Source: Microcaldota archaeon
GTDB taxonomy: Archaea; Micrarchaeota; Micrarchaeia; Anstonellales; Bilamarchaeaceae
Direction of reading: 5' to 3'
NCBI GenBank assembly: GCA_016212525.1
Contig: JACRGD010000010.1
Location: 124,001 to 188,000, forward strand
Length of the DNA stretch: 64,000 nucleotides
A program made the translations under genes and the position numbers. This document shows, piece by piece, positions 33,830-43,048 of the stretch (positions are counted from its first letter, which is position 1; each line of letters begins with the position of its first letter). The notes beneath the pieces are model-generated. The model searched no databases. It was not told the origin of the DNA and saw nothing but the letters and a program-made list of their open reading frames with translations.

Positions 33830-34315
33830 ATGGCATTTGGCGGAGCTTTTCTACAGTTTGCATCAAGAGTACTTGAGGCCGCAAAGAGAGGAGGCCTAAG
33901 AGGAAAAGAACTAAAAACATTAGAGCAAATTCTGGCAAAAACAGGTAAGAGAAACACCATAATTTCAAAGGGCATACTCTCTGCACTTAGTGCAGGCGGG
34001 GCTCAAAAAAGAGATATTGAAGTATTCGGAAAAATCCTGATGAATGCAGAAACCAAAATTCAAGAGGGCAAAAAACCATTTACAGAATCAGAGCAAAGAG
34101 AAATAAACGATATTTTCAAAAGAGCATATATTTCTTCCAAGACAGCCAGATGGTTCTCATCTCAGATAGACGAACTGGTTGCAGAAGAGATAAATGAATT
34201 CATATCTGGGGCACGGGGAATAGAAGCAGCAATACCCGCAAGAAAGATAACCAAAGTGGAAAGAGAAGTTGAACCTCAACCAGAAGAGCGAAAGAGAAGA
34301 AGAATGACACTCTGA
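33830..34315 (+). CDS. Uncharacterised helical protein
   Basis: 161 residues. Alpha-helical throughout, starting MAFGGAFLQFASRVLEAAKR and basic near both ends. Helices near 25-60 (LRGKELKTLEQILAKTGKRN) and 75-100 suggest a compact bundle, and the last 35 residues are a charged, disordered tail ending with a KRRRMTL-like basic patch. No Cys, no membrane segment. TTTATTA about 33795 is a TATA-like element roughly 30 bp ahead of ATG 33830. Family not recognised; a nucleic-acid-binding role is possible from the basic tail alone. Confidence 0.55.
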   Translation: MAFGGAFLQFASRVLEAAKRGGLRGKELKTLEQILAKTGKRNTIISKGILSALSAGGAQKRDIEVFGKILMNAETKIQEGKKPFTESEQREINDIFKRAYISSKTARWFSSQIDELVAEEINEFISGARGIEAAIPARKITKVEREVEPQPEERKRRRMTL

Positions 34316-34389
34316 TTAGCGATCAGTTTAAAACCATATTCAACAACATAGATAGAGATCGTAGTATTTTAGTATTCATAGGGATTCCA

Positions 34390-34950
34390 ATGAAAATAAA
34401 ACTTACCCCGGAGTTATCTTACATAATTGGACTCTGGAGAAAGAGGCGAACTTTTGATGGCATTGGGGTTCGTGGAAATTCAAATCTTCTTGAAACGTTC
34501 GCAACAGAGGTTCTTGAAAAAAAACTCACGACCACAGAGAAATTACTCACAGAAGAAGATAAGGTATATTTTTACCACACTGCATATAGAAAATTTTTCC
34601 AGGAAGTCGAGGAACAGGAACTTGATCGCTACAAATACCTAAATGAATACGCAGCCAGTTATCTCGCAGGGCTCTTTGATGCTGCAGGTGGAATAGACGA
34701 GAAAGGAGTAGTATACCTGACAAAAATAAATTCGACAGATGAACTTTTATTATTAAGACTAGGTTTTCAAGTAAGACCAAGAAAGGACAGACACGTAGTC
34801 GAAAAACCAATAGTTTTCCTGACATTTATCAAAGGATACGTCAAAATACAGAAAGATCACAGAGTATTTGAAATGATAAAGAATAAGACAGAAGAAAAAA
34901 GAGCCAATGAGAAGCAGGATCAACAAGGACCCGTAGAGGCCCAGGCATAA
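34390..34950 (+). CDS. Stand-alone LAGLIDADG-like protein
   Basis: 186 residues. Two diverged LAGLIDADG-type blocks occur: LSYIIGLWRKRRTFDGIGVR (about residues 9-28) and YLAGLFDAAGGID (about 90-102), each followed by a strand-rich stretch as in homing endonucleases (GVVYLTKINSTDELLLLRLG). The second helix keeps the A-G-L-F-D core, but the usual D-G catalytic end is altered to A-A-G-G. There is no intein or intron next to it. It looks like a domesticated endonuclease fold, perhaps DNA-binding. A TATA-like sequence TAGTATTTTAG precedes ATG 34390 at about 25 bp. Confidence 0.6.
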   Translation: MKIKLTPELSYIIGLWRKRRTFDGIGVRGNSNLLETFATEVLEKKLTTTEKLLTEEDKVYFYHTAYRKFFQEVEEQELDRYKYLNEYAASYLAGLFDAAGGIDEKGVVYLTKINSTDELLLLRLGFQVRPRKDRHVVEKPIVFLTFIKGYVKIQKDHRVFEMIKNKTEEKRANEKQDQQGPVEAQA

Positions 34951-35005
34951 TGTTAAGATACACCGGTTTTTATTAGTTCCCAGAACCAATTAAGCTGGTG
35001 AAAAA

Positions 35006-35053
35006 ATGTACAACGGGTGTTTAGAAACCGAATATCAACAAAGCCAACAGTAG
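35006..35053 (+). other. Possible 15-codon upstream ORF before thrS
   Basis: ATG 35006 (behind GGTGAAAAA) encodes 15 residues (MYNGCLETEYQQSQQ) and stops at 35051. TTTTTATTAG at 34966-34975 could be its TATA box. The ORF lies 110 nt before thrS, whose own TATA-like box (ATTTAAAT) is nearer at about 35110. Only one Thr codon occurs, so there is no sign of Thr sensing. Low confidence. Confidence 0.2.
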
Positions 35054-35162
35054 AGTAAAAGTGAGACTATTTTTGATCATTAGGATAGAAAAGGGATTGA
35101 ATCAAGAAGATTTAAATCCGCTGCCAAGCAAACTAAAGACTAATGTAATTCAGGTGTAAACG

Positions 35163-37391
35163 ATGAGAATTCTTACAGTACATTCAGACTTTATAGAAGT
35201 AGATGTCAAAAAGGCGGCCATTAAAGAGCCGGAAACACTTATAGACACATGGCCAAAAAGATTTGACGAAGTACTAGTAGCATTTACCGCAGTAGAAAAA
35301 GGAGATGAAAACGTTGTAGAAACTGCAGGTAAATTGGCAGATGAAATCCTAGGAGTTGCAAATCAGGTAAAATGCCAAAACATTCTCCTACACCCATGGG
35401 TCCATCTTACATCAAACCCAAGCTCTCCAAAAATAGCCCAGGAGGTACTACTAAAAGCCCAGGAAATAATAAAGGACAGAGGATTTGAATGCAGTCATTC
35501 TCCATTTGGATGGTATAAATCATTTAACATAAAGTCAAAGGGGCATCCATTATCCGAACTATCACGACAGATAGGTGGATTTATAGAACCAGGAAGAAAA
35601 CCAAAGAGTGGGGATGCGCACACACTCAATGAAGTGCTCTATTCAGTAATGTTGGAGGAGGCCAGAAATATCGGCTTCGCACAGGATAAAAACGCATATC
35701 GAATAACAGCCGCTCTGGCATTTGCAGTAATGGCTAAACAAAAGCACCCAGGAGCAAAGTTAGGATTGCCTCAACTAACAGAAGACGGATTTTCAATAGA
35801 CATAGATTTTGGACGGGCAGTTTCACCAAAGGACCTACCAGAAATGCTAACAAACCTAAAAGAAACAATTAGCAATAAAAAGATAGATCAAAAATTACTA
35901 AAAAAGAAAGAAGCCCAGGAACTCTTCACAACGTCAAATGAACCGTATTTGAGTGATTTGGCAAAGCAAATGCCAGAGGGTACATACCTTAACGTGATTT
36001 GTGTAGATGGCATTTGTCTTCCTTCATACATAGCGCCATTAGATAACATTTCCAAACTAGGCGCACTAGAATTAGTACACTCGAGTGGAGCATACTGGCT
36101 AAATGATTCTTCCAGAGCACAGTTACAAAGAATATATGGACTATCTTTCCCAAAAGAAGAACAACTAAGAAATTTCTTGGAAATGAAAGAAAAAGCAAAG
36201 GATAGAGATCATAGAAAATTAGGTCAACAATTGGATCTCTTCTCACTTCAGCCTGTTGCCCCGGGAATGGCATTTTTCCACCCAAAGGGAATGGTCATTA
36301 GGAACAAAGTAGAAGAATATTTGCGGCACTTGAACGATAAGCATGGATATGTAGAAATACGTACTCCGATAATAGTAGATGCAGATGTTTGGAAAGAATC
36401 CGGCCACTGGGACCACTACAAAGAGAACATGTATTTCACTACAATAGATGGCAAACTCAACGGAGTTAAACCCATGAACTGTCCAGGTTCAATTAAGGTC
36501 TTTAAGAATTCAAGAAGATCATATAGAGAGTTGCCACTAAGGCTTTCAGAATTTGGACTGGTGCACAGACACGAATACTCGGGAGTATTGTCAGGACTCT
36601 TTAGAGTGAGGGCATTTACACAGGATGATTCGCACGTGTATTGTACCGAAGAACAAATAGAAGAAGAGGTCGAAAAAAGACTGCATTATATCGATGAATT
36701 TTACAGTGCATTTGGATTTGAGTACTCGCTTGAACTCTCCACAAGACCGCCAAAGAGAATGGGAACTGACGAGCAGTGGGACAAGGCAGAAGCTGCACTT
36801 AGAAAAGCGCTTGACAAAGTAGGCAAGACATATAAAATAAACGAGGGAGACGGAGCATTTTATGGGCCCAAGATCGACTTTCACATCAAGGATTCGCTAG
36901 GAAGATCATGGCAATGCGCTACAGAGCAGTTGGATTTCCAGATGCCGCTAAGATTCGGGGTTACTTACGAAGATAAGGATTCCAAACACAAGAACCCAGT
37001 CATACTGCATTCGGTTGCTGCCGGATCCATCGAAAGATTCTTTGCAATATTAGTAGAGCATTTCGAGGGCAAATTCCCGATCTGGCTATCACCAACGCAA
37101 ATAGCTGTGTTGACAATATCAGACAACCAGATGAGATATGGAGAAAGCATCTACAGTGCATTAAAAAATGCAGGCATAAGAACCGAGATAGAAAGGCAAA
37201 CAGGTACTATAGGCTCGAAGATACGAGACTGGCAGATGCAAAAAGTTCCATATATGATAATTATTGGAGCCCAAGAGGAAGAAGGCAAAACTATATCAGT
37301 GAGAGATAGAACAGGCCACGAAACAAAAGGAATCAAATTGGATGAATTTATCAAAAAAGTCTTAGCGGAAATAGCTGCCAAGGATAAATAG
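35163..37391 (+). CDS. thrS: Threonyl-tRNA synthetase with hybrid archaeal/bacterial architecture
   Basis: 742 residues, longer than archaeal ThrRS (about 620) and than bacterial ThrRS (about 640). Residues 1-140 are the archaea-specific D-aminoacyl-tRNA-deacylase-like editing domain (MRILTVHSDFIEVDVKKAAI, then FGWYKSFNIKSKGHPLSELS). Residues 180-345 resemble the bacterial N2 editing domain, including YWLNDSSRAQLQRIYGLSF, but both N2 catalytic His are gone (ITAALAFA, LPSYI); C285 may match the family Cys. Core residues 345-640 are bacterial-like with zinc ligands C440, H468 and H616, then the anticodon domain. AGGTGTAAACG precedes ATG 35163. Confidence 0.93.
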   Translation: MRILTVHSDFIEVDVKKAAIKEPETLIDTWPKRFDEVLVAFTAVEKGDENVVETAGKLADEILGVANQVKCQNILLHPWVHLTSNPSSPKIAQEVLLKAQEIIKDRGFECSHSPFGWYKSFNIKSKGHPLSELSRQIGGFIEPGRKPKSGDAHTLNEVLYSVMLEEARNIGFAQDKNAYRITAALAFAVMAKQKHPGAKLGLPQLTEDGFSIDIDFGRAVSPKDLPEMLTNLKETISNKKIDQKLLKKKEAQELFTTSNEPYLSDLAKQMPEGTYLNVICVDGICLPSYIAPLDNISKLGALELVHSSGAYWLNDSSRAQLQRIYGLSFPKEEQLRNFLEMKEKAKDRDHRKLGQQLDLFSLQPVAPGMAFFHPKGMVIRNKVEEYLRHLNDKHGYVEIRTPIIVDADVWKESGHWDHYKENMYFTTIDGKLNGVKPMNCPGSIKVFKNSRRSYRELPLRLSEFGLVHRHEYSGVLSGLFRVRAFTQDDSHVYCTEEQIEEEVEKRLHYIDEFYSAFGFEYSLELSTRPPKRMGTDEQWDKAEAALRKALDKVGKTYKINEGDGAFYGPKIDFHIKDSLGRSWQCATEQLDFQMPLRFGVTYEDKDSKHKNPVILHSVAAGSIERFFAILVEHFEGKFPIWLSPTQIAVLTISDNQMRYGESIYSALKNAGIRTEIERQTGTIGSKIRDWQMQKVPYMIIIGAQEEEGKTISVRDRTGHETKGIKLDEFIKKVLAEIAAKDK

Positions 37392-37426
37392 AATCCAATT
37401 TTATATTTTCTTTTCGATTTTAATTA

Positions 37427-38131
37427 ATGAAACTAATTATTGATAATAGAATTTTCGAAACGTTTGAAGGACTCAATATAGGCATAGTAATTGCGAAAAA
37501 TATAGATAATCACGCACAAACAACGGACATTTGGGATCGTATCAAGGAACGACAGCAGGAGATACTCAGAGAACTGAATTCCGAAACACTTTCAATGGAA
37601 CCAAAAATAGACTGCTGGAGACGTGCATACACTAAATTCGGAGGAAAGCCCAAGGAAAACAGATCATCAATAGAGAATTTGTGCAAAATGATTCTGAAAG
37701 GATCAGAGTTAAGACCAATAAATTCGCTAGTTGACATATACAATTATATTTCACTAAAATACGTGCTTCCGGCAGGTGGAGAAGACCTGGACAAAATAAA
37801 GGGAGAAATTCATCTGACATTTGCAACAGAAAATGAATCAGAAGTAGCACTTCTTGGAGAAAAGGAAGCTAGAAAACCGCACGCTGGAGAAGTAATCTAC
37901 AAGGACAATATATCGGCAATCTGTAGAAGATGGAACTGGAAGGAAGCCGACCGAACAAAACTCACAAACGAAACGAAAAACGCCATTCTGGTAGTAGAGG
38001 GCCTGCCTCCAACAACAAAAAACGAGATAGAGATGGCAACTACTGAACTTTCAGAATTAATAGCTAAATATTGTCATGGTTCGGTAGAAATGGCAATATT
38101 GAATGAACAGAACCCAAAGATAGAAGTCTGA
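37427..38131 (+). CDS. B3/B4-domain protein (PheRS beta editing-like)
   Basis: 234 residues. WRRAYTKFGGKPKENRSSIE, then SLVDIYNYISLKYVLPAGGE with DLDKIKGEIHLTFAT is the signature of solitary B3/4-domain proteins related to the tRNA-editing domain of PheRS beta, plus GEVIYKDNISAICRRWNWKE. Such stand-alone proteins may edit or bind amino acids or mischarged tRNA. It follows thrS by 35 bp, although a T-rich stretch lies between them, so co-transcription is uncertain. A shared theme with ThrRS editing is possible. Confidence 0.82.
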   Translation: MKLIIDNRIFETFEGLNIGIVIAKNIDNHAQTTDIWDRIKERQQEILRELNSETLSMEPKIDCWRRAYTKFGGKPKENRSSIENLCKMILKGSELRPINSLVDIYNYISLKYVLPAGGEDLDKIKGEIHLTFATENESEVALLGEKEARKPHAGEVIYKDNISAICRRWNWKEADRTKLTNETKNAILVVEGLPPTTKNEIEMATTELSELIAKYCHGSVEMAILNEQNPKIEV

Positions 38132-38207
38132 GGTAAAAATGATAAAATCAAAGAAGTTTTATAAACTGATTTTGAGATATTCTGCCCTGCGGGAGAGTTA
38201 GAATAAT

Positions 38208-40304
38208 ATGCATGCGTTACAGGCACAGCCATCTGCTGGAATTGCAGCAAAGCGAACAGCACCAGCCAGAGCAGAATTCGAAGGAGTGCGGAACAAACTA
38301 GACGGACGAATCGGCATTTTGATTCAACAACGACTATTTGTACCAGAGTCAGAACCCGCGCAACCTGCGAGTGCCGACACCATACTCAGACAAATTGCAA
38401 AGGAAAAAAATTGGACGATAATAGAAAAAAGATTTGAAAGCATGAATAAATCATATTTGCTGGGAGTCTATTCCAAAGAAGATGGAGTGATGCTCATAAG
38501 TAATGAAACAGAGCTAGTGATAGAACAATTAGAAAAAATGAACCTGTCAAGTTCAAACAAAGGAGACATAATCGAAGCATCCAAAAGATCAACTGGAGCA
38601 TTGCATGGGGAACATCCAGGTGGATTCATACCCACAGTGATAAGTAGTAAAGGAGACATTTATTTTAAGAGCTTAGACGAATGGATACCAAGCACGCATG
38701 TAGAACTCACACTAAGCAACTCATTTTTTGATCCAAAACACGTAAGAGAATACGATGAAAGATACGAAGAAGGTACTTCCGAACAGATAGAAAATAAAGC
38801 CCGATTTGCAGGAGCACATTCAAAAGAAAGGAACGGAGATATAGAAGCAAACCCCGGAGATCAAACAACGTATGTAAGAGCAGAGGACGGATTGGTTTTA
38901 AGCGATCATGAGATAAAAAAAGAAGTTGTAGAGGCGCTAACAACAAAGATAGCAAGCGAAGGATACGTAATAGTAAGTACTGGAGAGATCAGAAATATAA
39001 ATATCCAAATCACTCAAAGCAACGATACAAGAGTAGTAACTCAAAGAGGCAATTTGACAATACATGCAAACGATGAACAGAGCAGACCAGTGAAAATAGA
39101 TTTGGAATTTGAGATCACTAGAGCCAGACAAGCAGACGGACAAATGGCACACGACGGCATAGAACAAATTTTGAAAATTTATACAGCTGAAAAAACATTC
39201 CGGAGTACAGACATGACAATGACGCCAACTTACAGCGAATTTTCAACTACAATAAATACAGTCGTTGCCCCGCACAACGAAAGAACACTAGAAAGAGTGA
39301 CAAATATGAATGTTCGGCAACAAGCCGCAAACGATAATGAATCAGGAATATCACTAAGATCATCAATAGAAAACAGAGCCAATGACAATGAACAAAACCA
39401 AACAAGACACATAAGAGATGAAAAATTGGAAACGATAAAGTCGATAATGATTCCTGAAGACAGAAACAAACCAGATGAAAGAAACACGCGAAACAAAAAA
39501 AGCCCAACGCAGGGAGGAAAAAGATCAGATAACCAAAAAGAAACCGCAAAACAGGAGCCTAAGGGCATTCCGAAGGAAAAGGAGGGACAAAAAGGAGCAA
39601 AACAAACAGATAAGACAAGGAGAAGTAAAAATAAAGAAAAATCACAAAAAAAGAGATCCGAAGTAGAAAGGGAACAGGGGAAACATCAAAAAGCCCCCAA
39701 GACAGACAAGAAACAGGAGAAACAAAGTAAACAGAACAAAAAACAGACTGACACTCAAAAAACCGGTCTTAACATCGCAAAGAAATCAGAGGGAAAAGAT
39801 AAAGCGAATAAAATAAGACGCACCAAACAGACACAAATACTTAGTGCAGATACTACAAAATCAACCAAAGCAAAGAAACCGAATAAAAGCACACTGAACA
39901 AGACAGTGAACTCCACTTCTCAAATAAATTCAAGTGGATCAGCAAGAGTATCAGGAAAAGACATGCAAACCGAGAGCTCAAATACAAATAAAGCCAGGAG
40001 GACTAGAAACAAACGACCCAAAACAGAAAATCGAAACAGATCAAGAAGATCACTACCCAGACGAACTGCACAGGTCATAAGAAATTCGACACGAAAACGC
40101 CCGACGGAGAGAACGGTAAGAAAAGAGATAAGGCGAACTAGATCAGATCGATCAAACAGAAGATCAGAAAATAGAGAAAGAAGAAGACCAAATCCTAGCA
40201 GATCCGCAGAAAGATATTATAGAAATGAAATGCTGGGTCTAAATGGGAATAAAAATAAAAGAAGAACTAGCCGTGGAAGAATGATGGCAGGAAGTTTATT
40301 ATAA
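38208..40304 (+). CDS. Large protein with folded N-terminal half and very basic disordered tail
   Basis: 698 residues, no family recognised. Residues 1-370 are mixed alpha/beta: a short Arg/Ala N-terminus, KSYLLGVYSKEDGVMLISNE, then a beta-rich part (GNLTIHANDEQSRPVKIDLE; FEITRARQADGQM). From about 385 the sequence is low-complexity, dominated by Lys, Arg, Gln, Asn, Ser and Thr with almost no hydrophobic residues and an RS-like end (NRSRRSLPRR). Such a tail would bind nucleic acid or acidic surfaces. The last 38 bp overlap the convergent site-2 protease gene. ATG 38208 is assumed. Confidence 0.6.
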   Translation: MHALQAQPSAGIAAKRTAPARAEFEGVRNKLDGRIGILIQQRLFVPESEPAQPASADTILRQIAKEKNWTIIEKRFESMNKSYLLGVYSKEDGVMLISNETELVIEQLEKMNLSSSNKGDIIEASKRSTGALHGEHPGGFIPTVISSKGDIYFKSLDEWIPSTHVELTLSNSFFDPKHVREYDERYEEGTSEQIENKARFAGAHSKERNGDIEANPGDQTTYVRAEDGLVLSDHEIKKEVVEALTTKIASEGYVIVSTGEIRNINIQITQSNDTRVVTQRGNLTIHANDEQSRPVKIDLEFEITRARQADGQMAHDGIEQILKIYTAEKTFRSTDMTMTPTYSEFSTTINTVVAPHNERTLERVTNMNVRQQAANDNESGISLRSSIENRANDNEQNQTRHIRDEKLETIKSIMIPEDRNKPDERNTRNKKSPTQGGKRSDNQKETAKQEPKGIPKEKEGQKGAKQTDKTRRSKNKEKSQKKRSEVEREQGKHQKAPKTDKKQEKQSKQNKKQTDTQKTGLNIAKKSEGKDKANKIRRTKQTQILSADTTKSTKAKKPNKSTLNKTVNSTSQINSSGSARVSGKDMQTESSNTNKARRTRNKRPKTENRNRSRRSLPRRTAQVIRNSTRKRPTERTVRKEIRRTRSDRSNRRSENRERRRPNPSRSAERYYRNEMLGLNGNKNKRRTSRGRMMAGSLL

Positions 40305-41433
40305 AGAATGCCACCGTCGAATACGATAGGATCTTGATCAAAAGCTTATTTTTGACATTAATATCAAGAAGCCGATAACCATCGAAAAGCGGAACGGGCA
40401 ATAGATTGACGGTCCCTACAATAAAGTTGAGTGAAAATGTCAGGCCCAGAGTCACGTAGATAAATTTTAGGGCGCCCAGGACAAAAGAGGGCAAAGTAGC
40501 GATTGGCGATGAAAATAGATTCATAATAAGAATGAATGCTAGGTACAGAACAAAGAAAATAGAACTAGTAACTAAGTTCGATGTCGAACCGGCAACAAGA
40601 ACCCTGGTTTGAGTCAAAGTATCGGAATTGGACAACTCTTTTTCATCAGGCTCAACAAATGCACCAATAGGAATTATGCCAAATAAAACAATTCCTGAAG
40701 AAAGAATAGGAATTTTACCGATCCGGGCCAAAACTGCATGTGCACCCTCATGAACGATCAAAACAATTGCCAGGGCCAATATACCTTCAATAAAGGGCAA
40801 ATTGACACCAGGAAGCATTAGAGATGCGCCTGAGGCAGTCTTAGAAATCAATGGAATACCAAGAACGAATGTTGAATATAATGCCTTAAGGACCACGAAA
40901 CCATATGCCACAAGCCCAAATATAATAAATAAGAAAAGACCGCCCAAAAGGAGGATTGCGAATATTGCATACTGATACAAAGACGCATCCATAGCAGACG
41001 ATGGCTCAAAAACAGTCGCTTTTTCCATTGAATTAATCTTAACCACATTAACCAAAAAGTAAAATGCAGTCGGAGCGACAAAAACAGAAACGAATCCCAA
41101 TAGAATAAGACCCAAAACGAAACTTCTTAGAGTGATAGCCCGCTTAAAGAGTAAAAAACTTGCAAGCCCATAGCCCATAGTGAGACCGCCATCTGCAAAG
41201 AAGTTGAAAATTTTTGATCGGGCCAAACGATCTATGAATTCAAGACCCTTTTGACTCTTAAAAAGAATTAATCCCAGTTCACTAGAAAGATTATACTTGC
41301 GAATCAGAATTTGATTCACAACCAGCATTTCAATAGCAGCAAGGAAGAATTTCCATGTCCCTGGGACATCCAGCTGTAAGATCCCGTAAAAAACAGCAAA
41401 CGCAAATAATACTAAGGCAACGACAAAATACAT
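40267..41433 (-). CDS. Site-2 protease family M50 membrane metalloprotease
   Basis: 388 residues, about seven or eight membrane segments. The zinc site is VHEGAHAV (HExxH, about residue 225) and the third-ligand motif is NLLPVPLFDGYRLL (near the C-terminus). The loop after HExxH (PILSSGIVLFGIIPIGAFVE) is the usual reentrant region. It would cut transmembrane substrates such as anti-sigma-like or signalling proteins; no partner substrate is seen nearby. The 3' end overlaps by 38 bp the 3' end of the convergent basic-tail gene. Confidence 0.9.
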   Translation of the reverse strand: MYFVVALVLFAFAVFYGILQLDVPGTWKFFLAAIEMLVVNQILIRKYNLSSELGLILFKSQKGLEFIDRLARSKIFNFFADGGLTMGYGLASFLLFKRAITLRSFVLGLILLGFVSVFVAPTAFYFLVNVVKINSMEKATVFEPSSAMDASLYQYAIFAILLLGGLFLFIIFGLVAYGFVVLKALYSTFVLGIPLISKTASGASLMLPGVNLPFIEGILALAIVLIVHEGAHAVLARIGKIPILSSGIVLFGIIPIGAFVEPDEKELSNSDTLTQTRVLVAGSTSNLVTSSIFFVLYLAFILIMNLFSSPIATLPSFVLGALKFIYVTLGLTFSLNFIVGTVNLLPVPLFDGYRLLDINVKNKLLIKILSYSTVAFFIINFLPSFFHG

Positions 41434-41488
41434 AATATAGATTAAGAAAACAAAGGTATTTTTAGCTTTGTGAAGAAAAATACAGAAT

Positions 41489-41989
41489 ATGGCAAACCTC
41501 TATTGCGACATATGCGGCAAACAGCCAGTACGAGCACAGATACAACTAGAAGGAGCAAAATTAGTAGTTTGCGGTCCCTGTAGTAGAAGTGGTAAAATTC
41601 TTTTTAGATTCAGCGAAGACGAAGACAAAAACGAAGAGATCGCACAGACGATACAAAGCGCACCCTCATTCGACAAACAAGGCGAAGAAGTAATGGAGGA
41701 GGCACCCCAAATCATAAAAAGGGCAAGAGAAAAGGCAGGACTCTCCCTTAAGGCGCTAGGCGAAAAGATAAAGGAAACAGAAAGTTATATCCATGCAATA
41801 GAAAATGGAAGGATGAACGCATCCATCCCAATAGCCAAAAAACTCGAACGGGAGCTCAAAATAAGGATAATAGAGATGGGCGGCAAGGAAGTAACTACAA
41901 CAATTAGCGGATCCAAGAAGTTTTCCGAACCGACATTAGGAGATCTGCTCGAAGAGGCACAACGCAACAAAAAAGAAAAGAAAAAGTGA
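41489..41989 (+). CDS. Multiprotein bridging factor MBF1 homologue
   Basis: 166 residues. N-terminal zinc ribbon (YCDICGKQP and CGPCSRSG, four Cys), a linker, then an HTH_3-type domain (AREKAGLSLKALGEKIKETE, ESYIHAIENGRMNASIPIAK KLER) and a short basic tail (KEKKK). This is the archaeal MBF1 architecture. In archaea it associates with ribosomes and transcription. It lies divergent to the site-2 protease gene and 23 bp upstream of FEN-1, so the two may be co-transcribed. Confidence 0.92.
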   Translation: MANLYCDICGKQPVRAQIQLEGAKLVVCGPCSRSGKILFRFSEDEDKNEEIAQTIQSAPSFDKQGEEVMEEAPQIIKRAREKAGLSLKALGEKIKETESYIHAIENGRMNASIPIAKKLERELKIRIIEMGGKEVTTTISGSKKFSEPTLGDLLEEAQRNKKEKKK

Positions 41990-42012
41990 GCAGCTAAAGA
42001 GGACTGTGCTTG

Positions 42013-43047
42013 ATGGGAGTAGATTTGGGAGATATTTGCATCAAACATACACTCTCACTAGAAACACTAAACAACAAGATAATAGCTATCGACGCATACA
42101 ACATACTCTATCAATTTCTCGCGTCGATACGGCAGGAAGATGGAACCCCGCTGATGGATTTAAAGGGAAATCCAACAGCGCATTTATCAGGACTTTTTTA
42201 TAGGACATCCAGACTACTTGAAAACGGAATAAAGCCAGCATTCGTTTTTGATGGAACTGCGCATCGACTTAAAGAAAAGACACAGATTGAAAGACGAGAA
42301 ATAAAAGAAAAAGCAGTGCAAAAATGGAAGGAAGCAATAGAACTTGAAAGCAAAGAAGCACGCAAATACGCACAGGGAACATCACGTTTAACTTCTTCAA
42401 TGGTAGCCCAAAGCAAAGATCTTCTAGAGGCAATGGGAGTACCAACAATACAGGCGCCAAGTGATGGAGAAGCCCAAGCCTCAATGATGGTACACCAGGG
42501 GCTCGCATACGCGACAGGTTCACAGGATTACGATGCGCTGTTGTTTGGTTCGGATCGATTGATAAGAAATATCTCAATAACAGGAAGACGAAAAATACCT
42601 CGTCAGGACAAATATATAATTGTAGAGCCGGAAGAGATCACACTAAAGGAAACATTAGATAGCGTAAATTTGACAAGAGAACAGCTAATATTCATAGGAT
42701 TGATGCTGGGAACTGATTTCAATGAAGGAGTAAAAGGAATAGGGCCCAAGAAAGCAATCAAGATAATCACGCAGATAAAAACTCTTTCGGAGCTAGTTGC
42801 TTACCTTAAAGAAAAACATGCATACGAATTCGAGGTAGACCCACAGGAAGTCCTAGACTTGTTTATGAAGCCAGCATATACAGAGCCGCAAAAAATGCAA
42901 TGGAAACCACCTAACAAAGAGAGAATACAGGACATTCTGGTTAGCCAGCATGACTTTTCGCAAGAGCGGGTCGAGCGAACAGTCGATGAATTGGAAAAAG
43001 TAATGAAAGAAAAGGGAGCTCAAAGCAGACTTGAGCAATGGTTCTAG
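42013..43047 (+). CDS. fen: Flap endonuclease 1
   Basis: 344 residues from ATG 42013 (TTG 42010 is adjacent). Acidic active-site residues are in place: IAIDAYNIL, FVFDGTAHRLK, APSDGEAQASMM, TGSQDYDALLFG and LGTDFNEG with the H2TH-region GVKGIGPKKA. The C-terminus QSRLEQWF is a canonical PIP box (Q-x-x-L-x-x-W-F) for PCNA binding. It removes 5' flaps in Okazaki processing and base-excision repair. Its end lies 1 bp from the convergent LysRS gene. Confidence 0.97.
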   Translation: MGVDLGDICIKHTLSLETLNNKIIAIDAYNILYQFLASIRQEDGTPLMDLKGNPTAHLSGLFYRTSRLLENGIKPAFVFDGTAHRLKEKTQIERREIKEKAVQKWKEAIELESKEARKYAQGTSRLTSSMVAQSKDLLEAMGVPTIQAPSDGEAQASMMVHQGLAYATGSQDYDALLFGSDRLIRNISITGRRKIPRQDKYIIVEPEEITLKETLDSVNLTREQLIFIGLMLGTDFNEGVKGIGPKKAIKIITQIKTLSELVAYLKEKHAYEFEVDPQEVLDLFMKPAYTEPQKMQWKPPNKERIQDILVSQHDFSQERVERTVDELEKVMKEKGAQSRLEQWF

Positions 43048-43048
43048 C

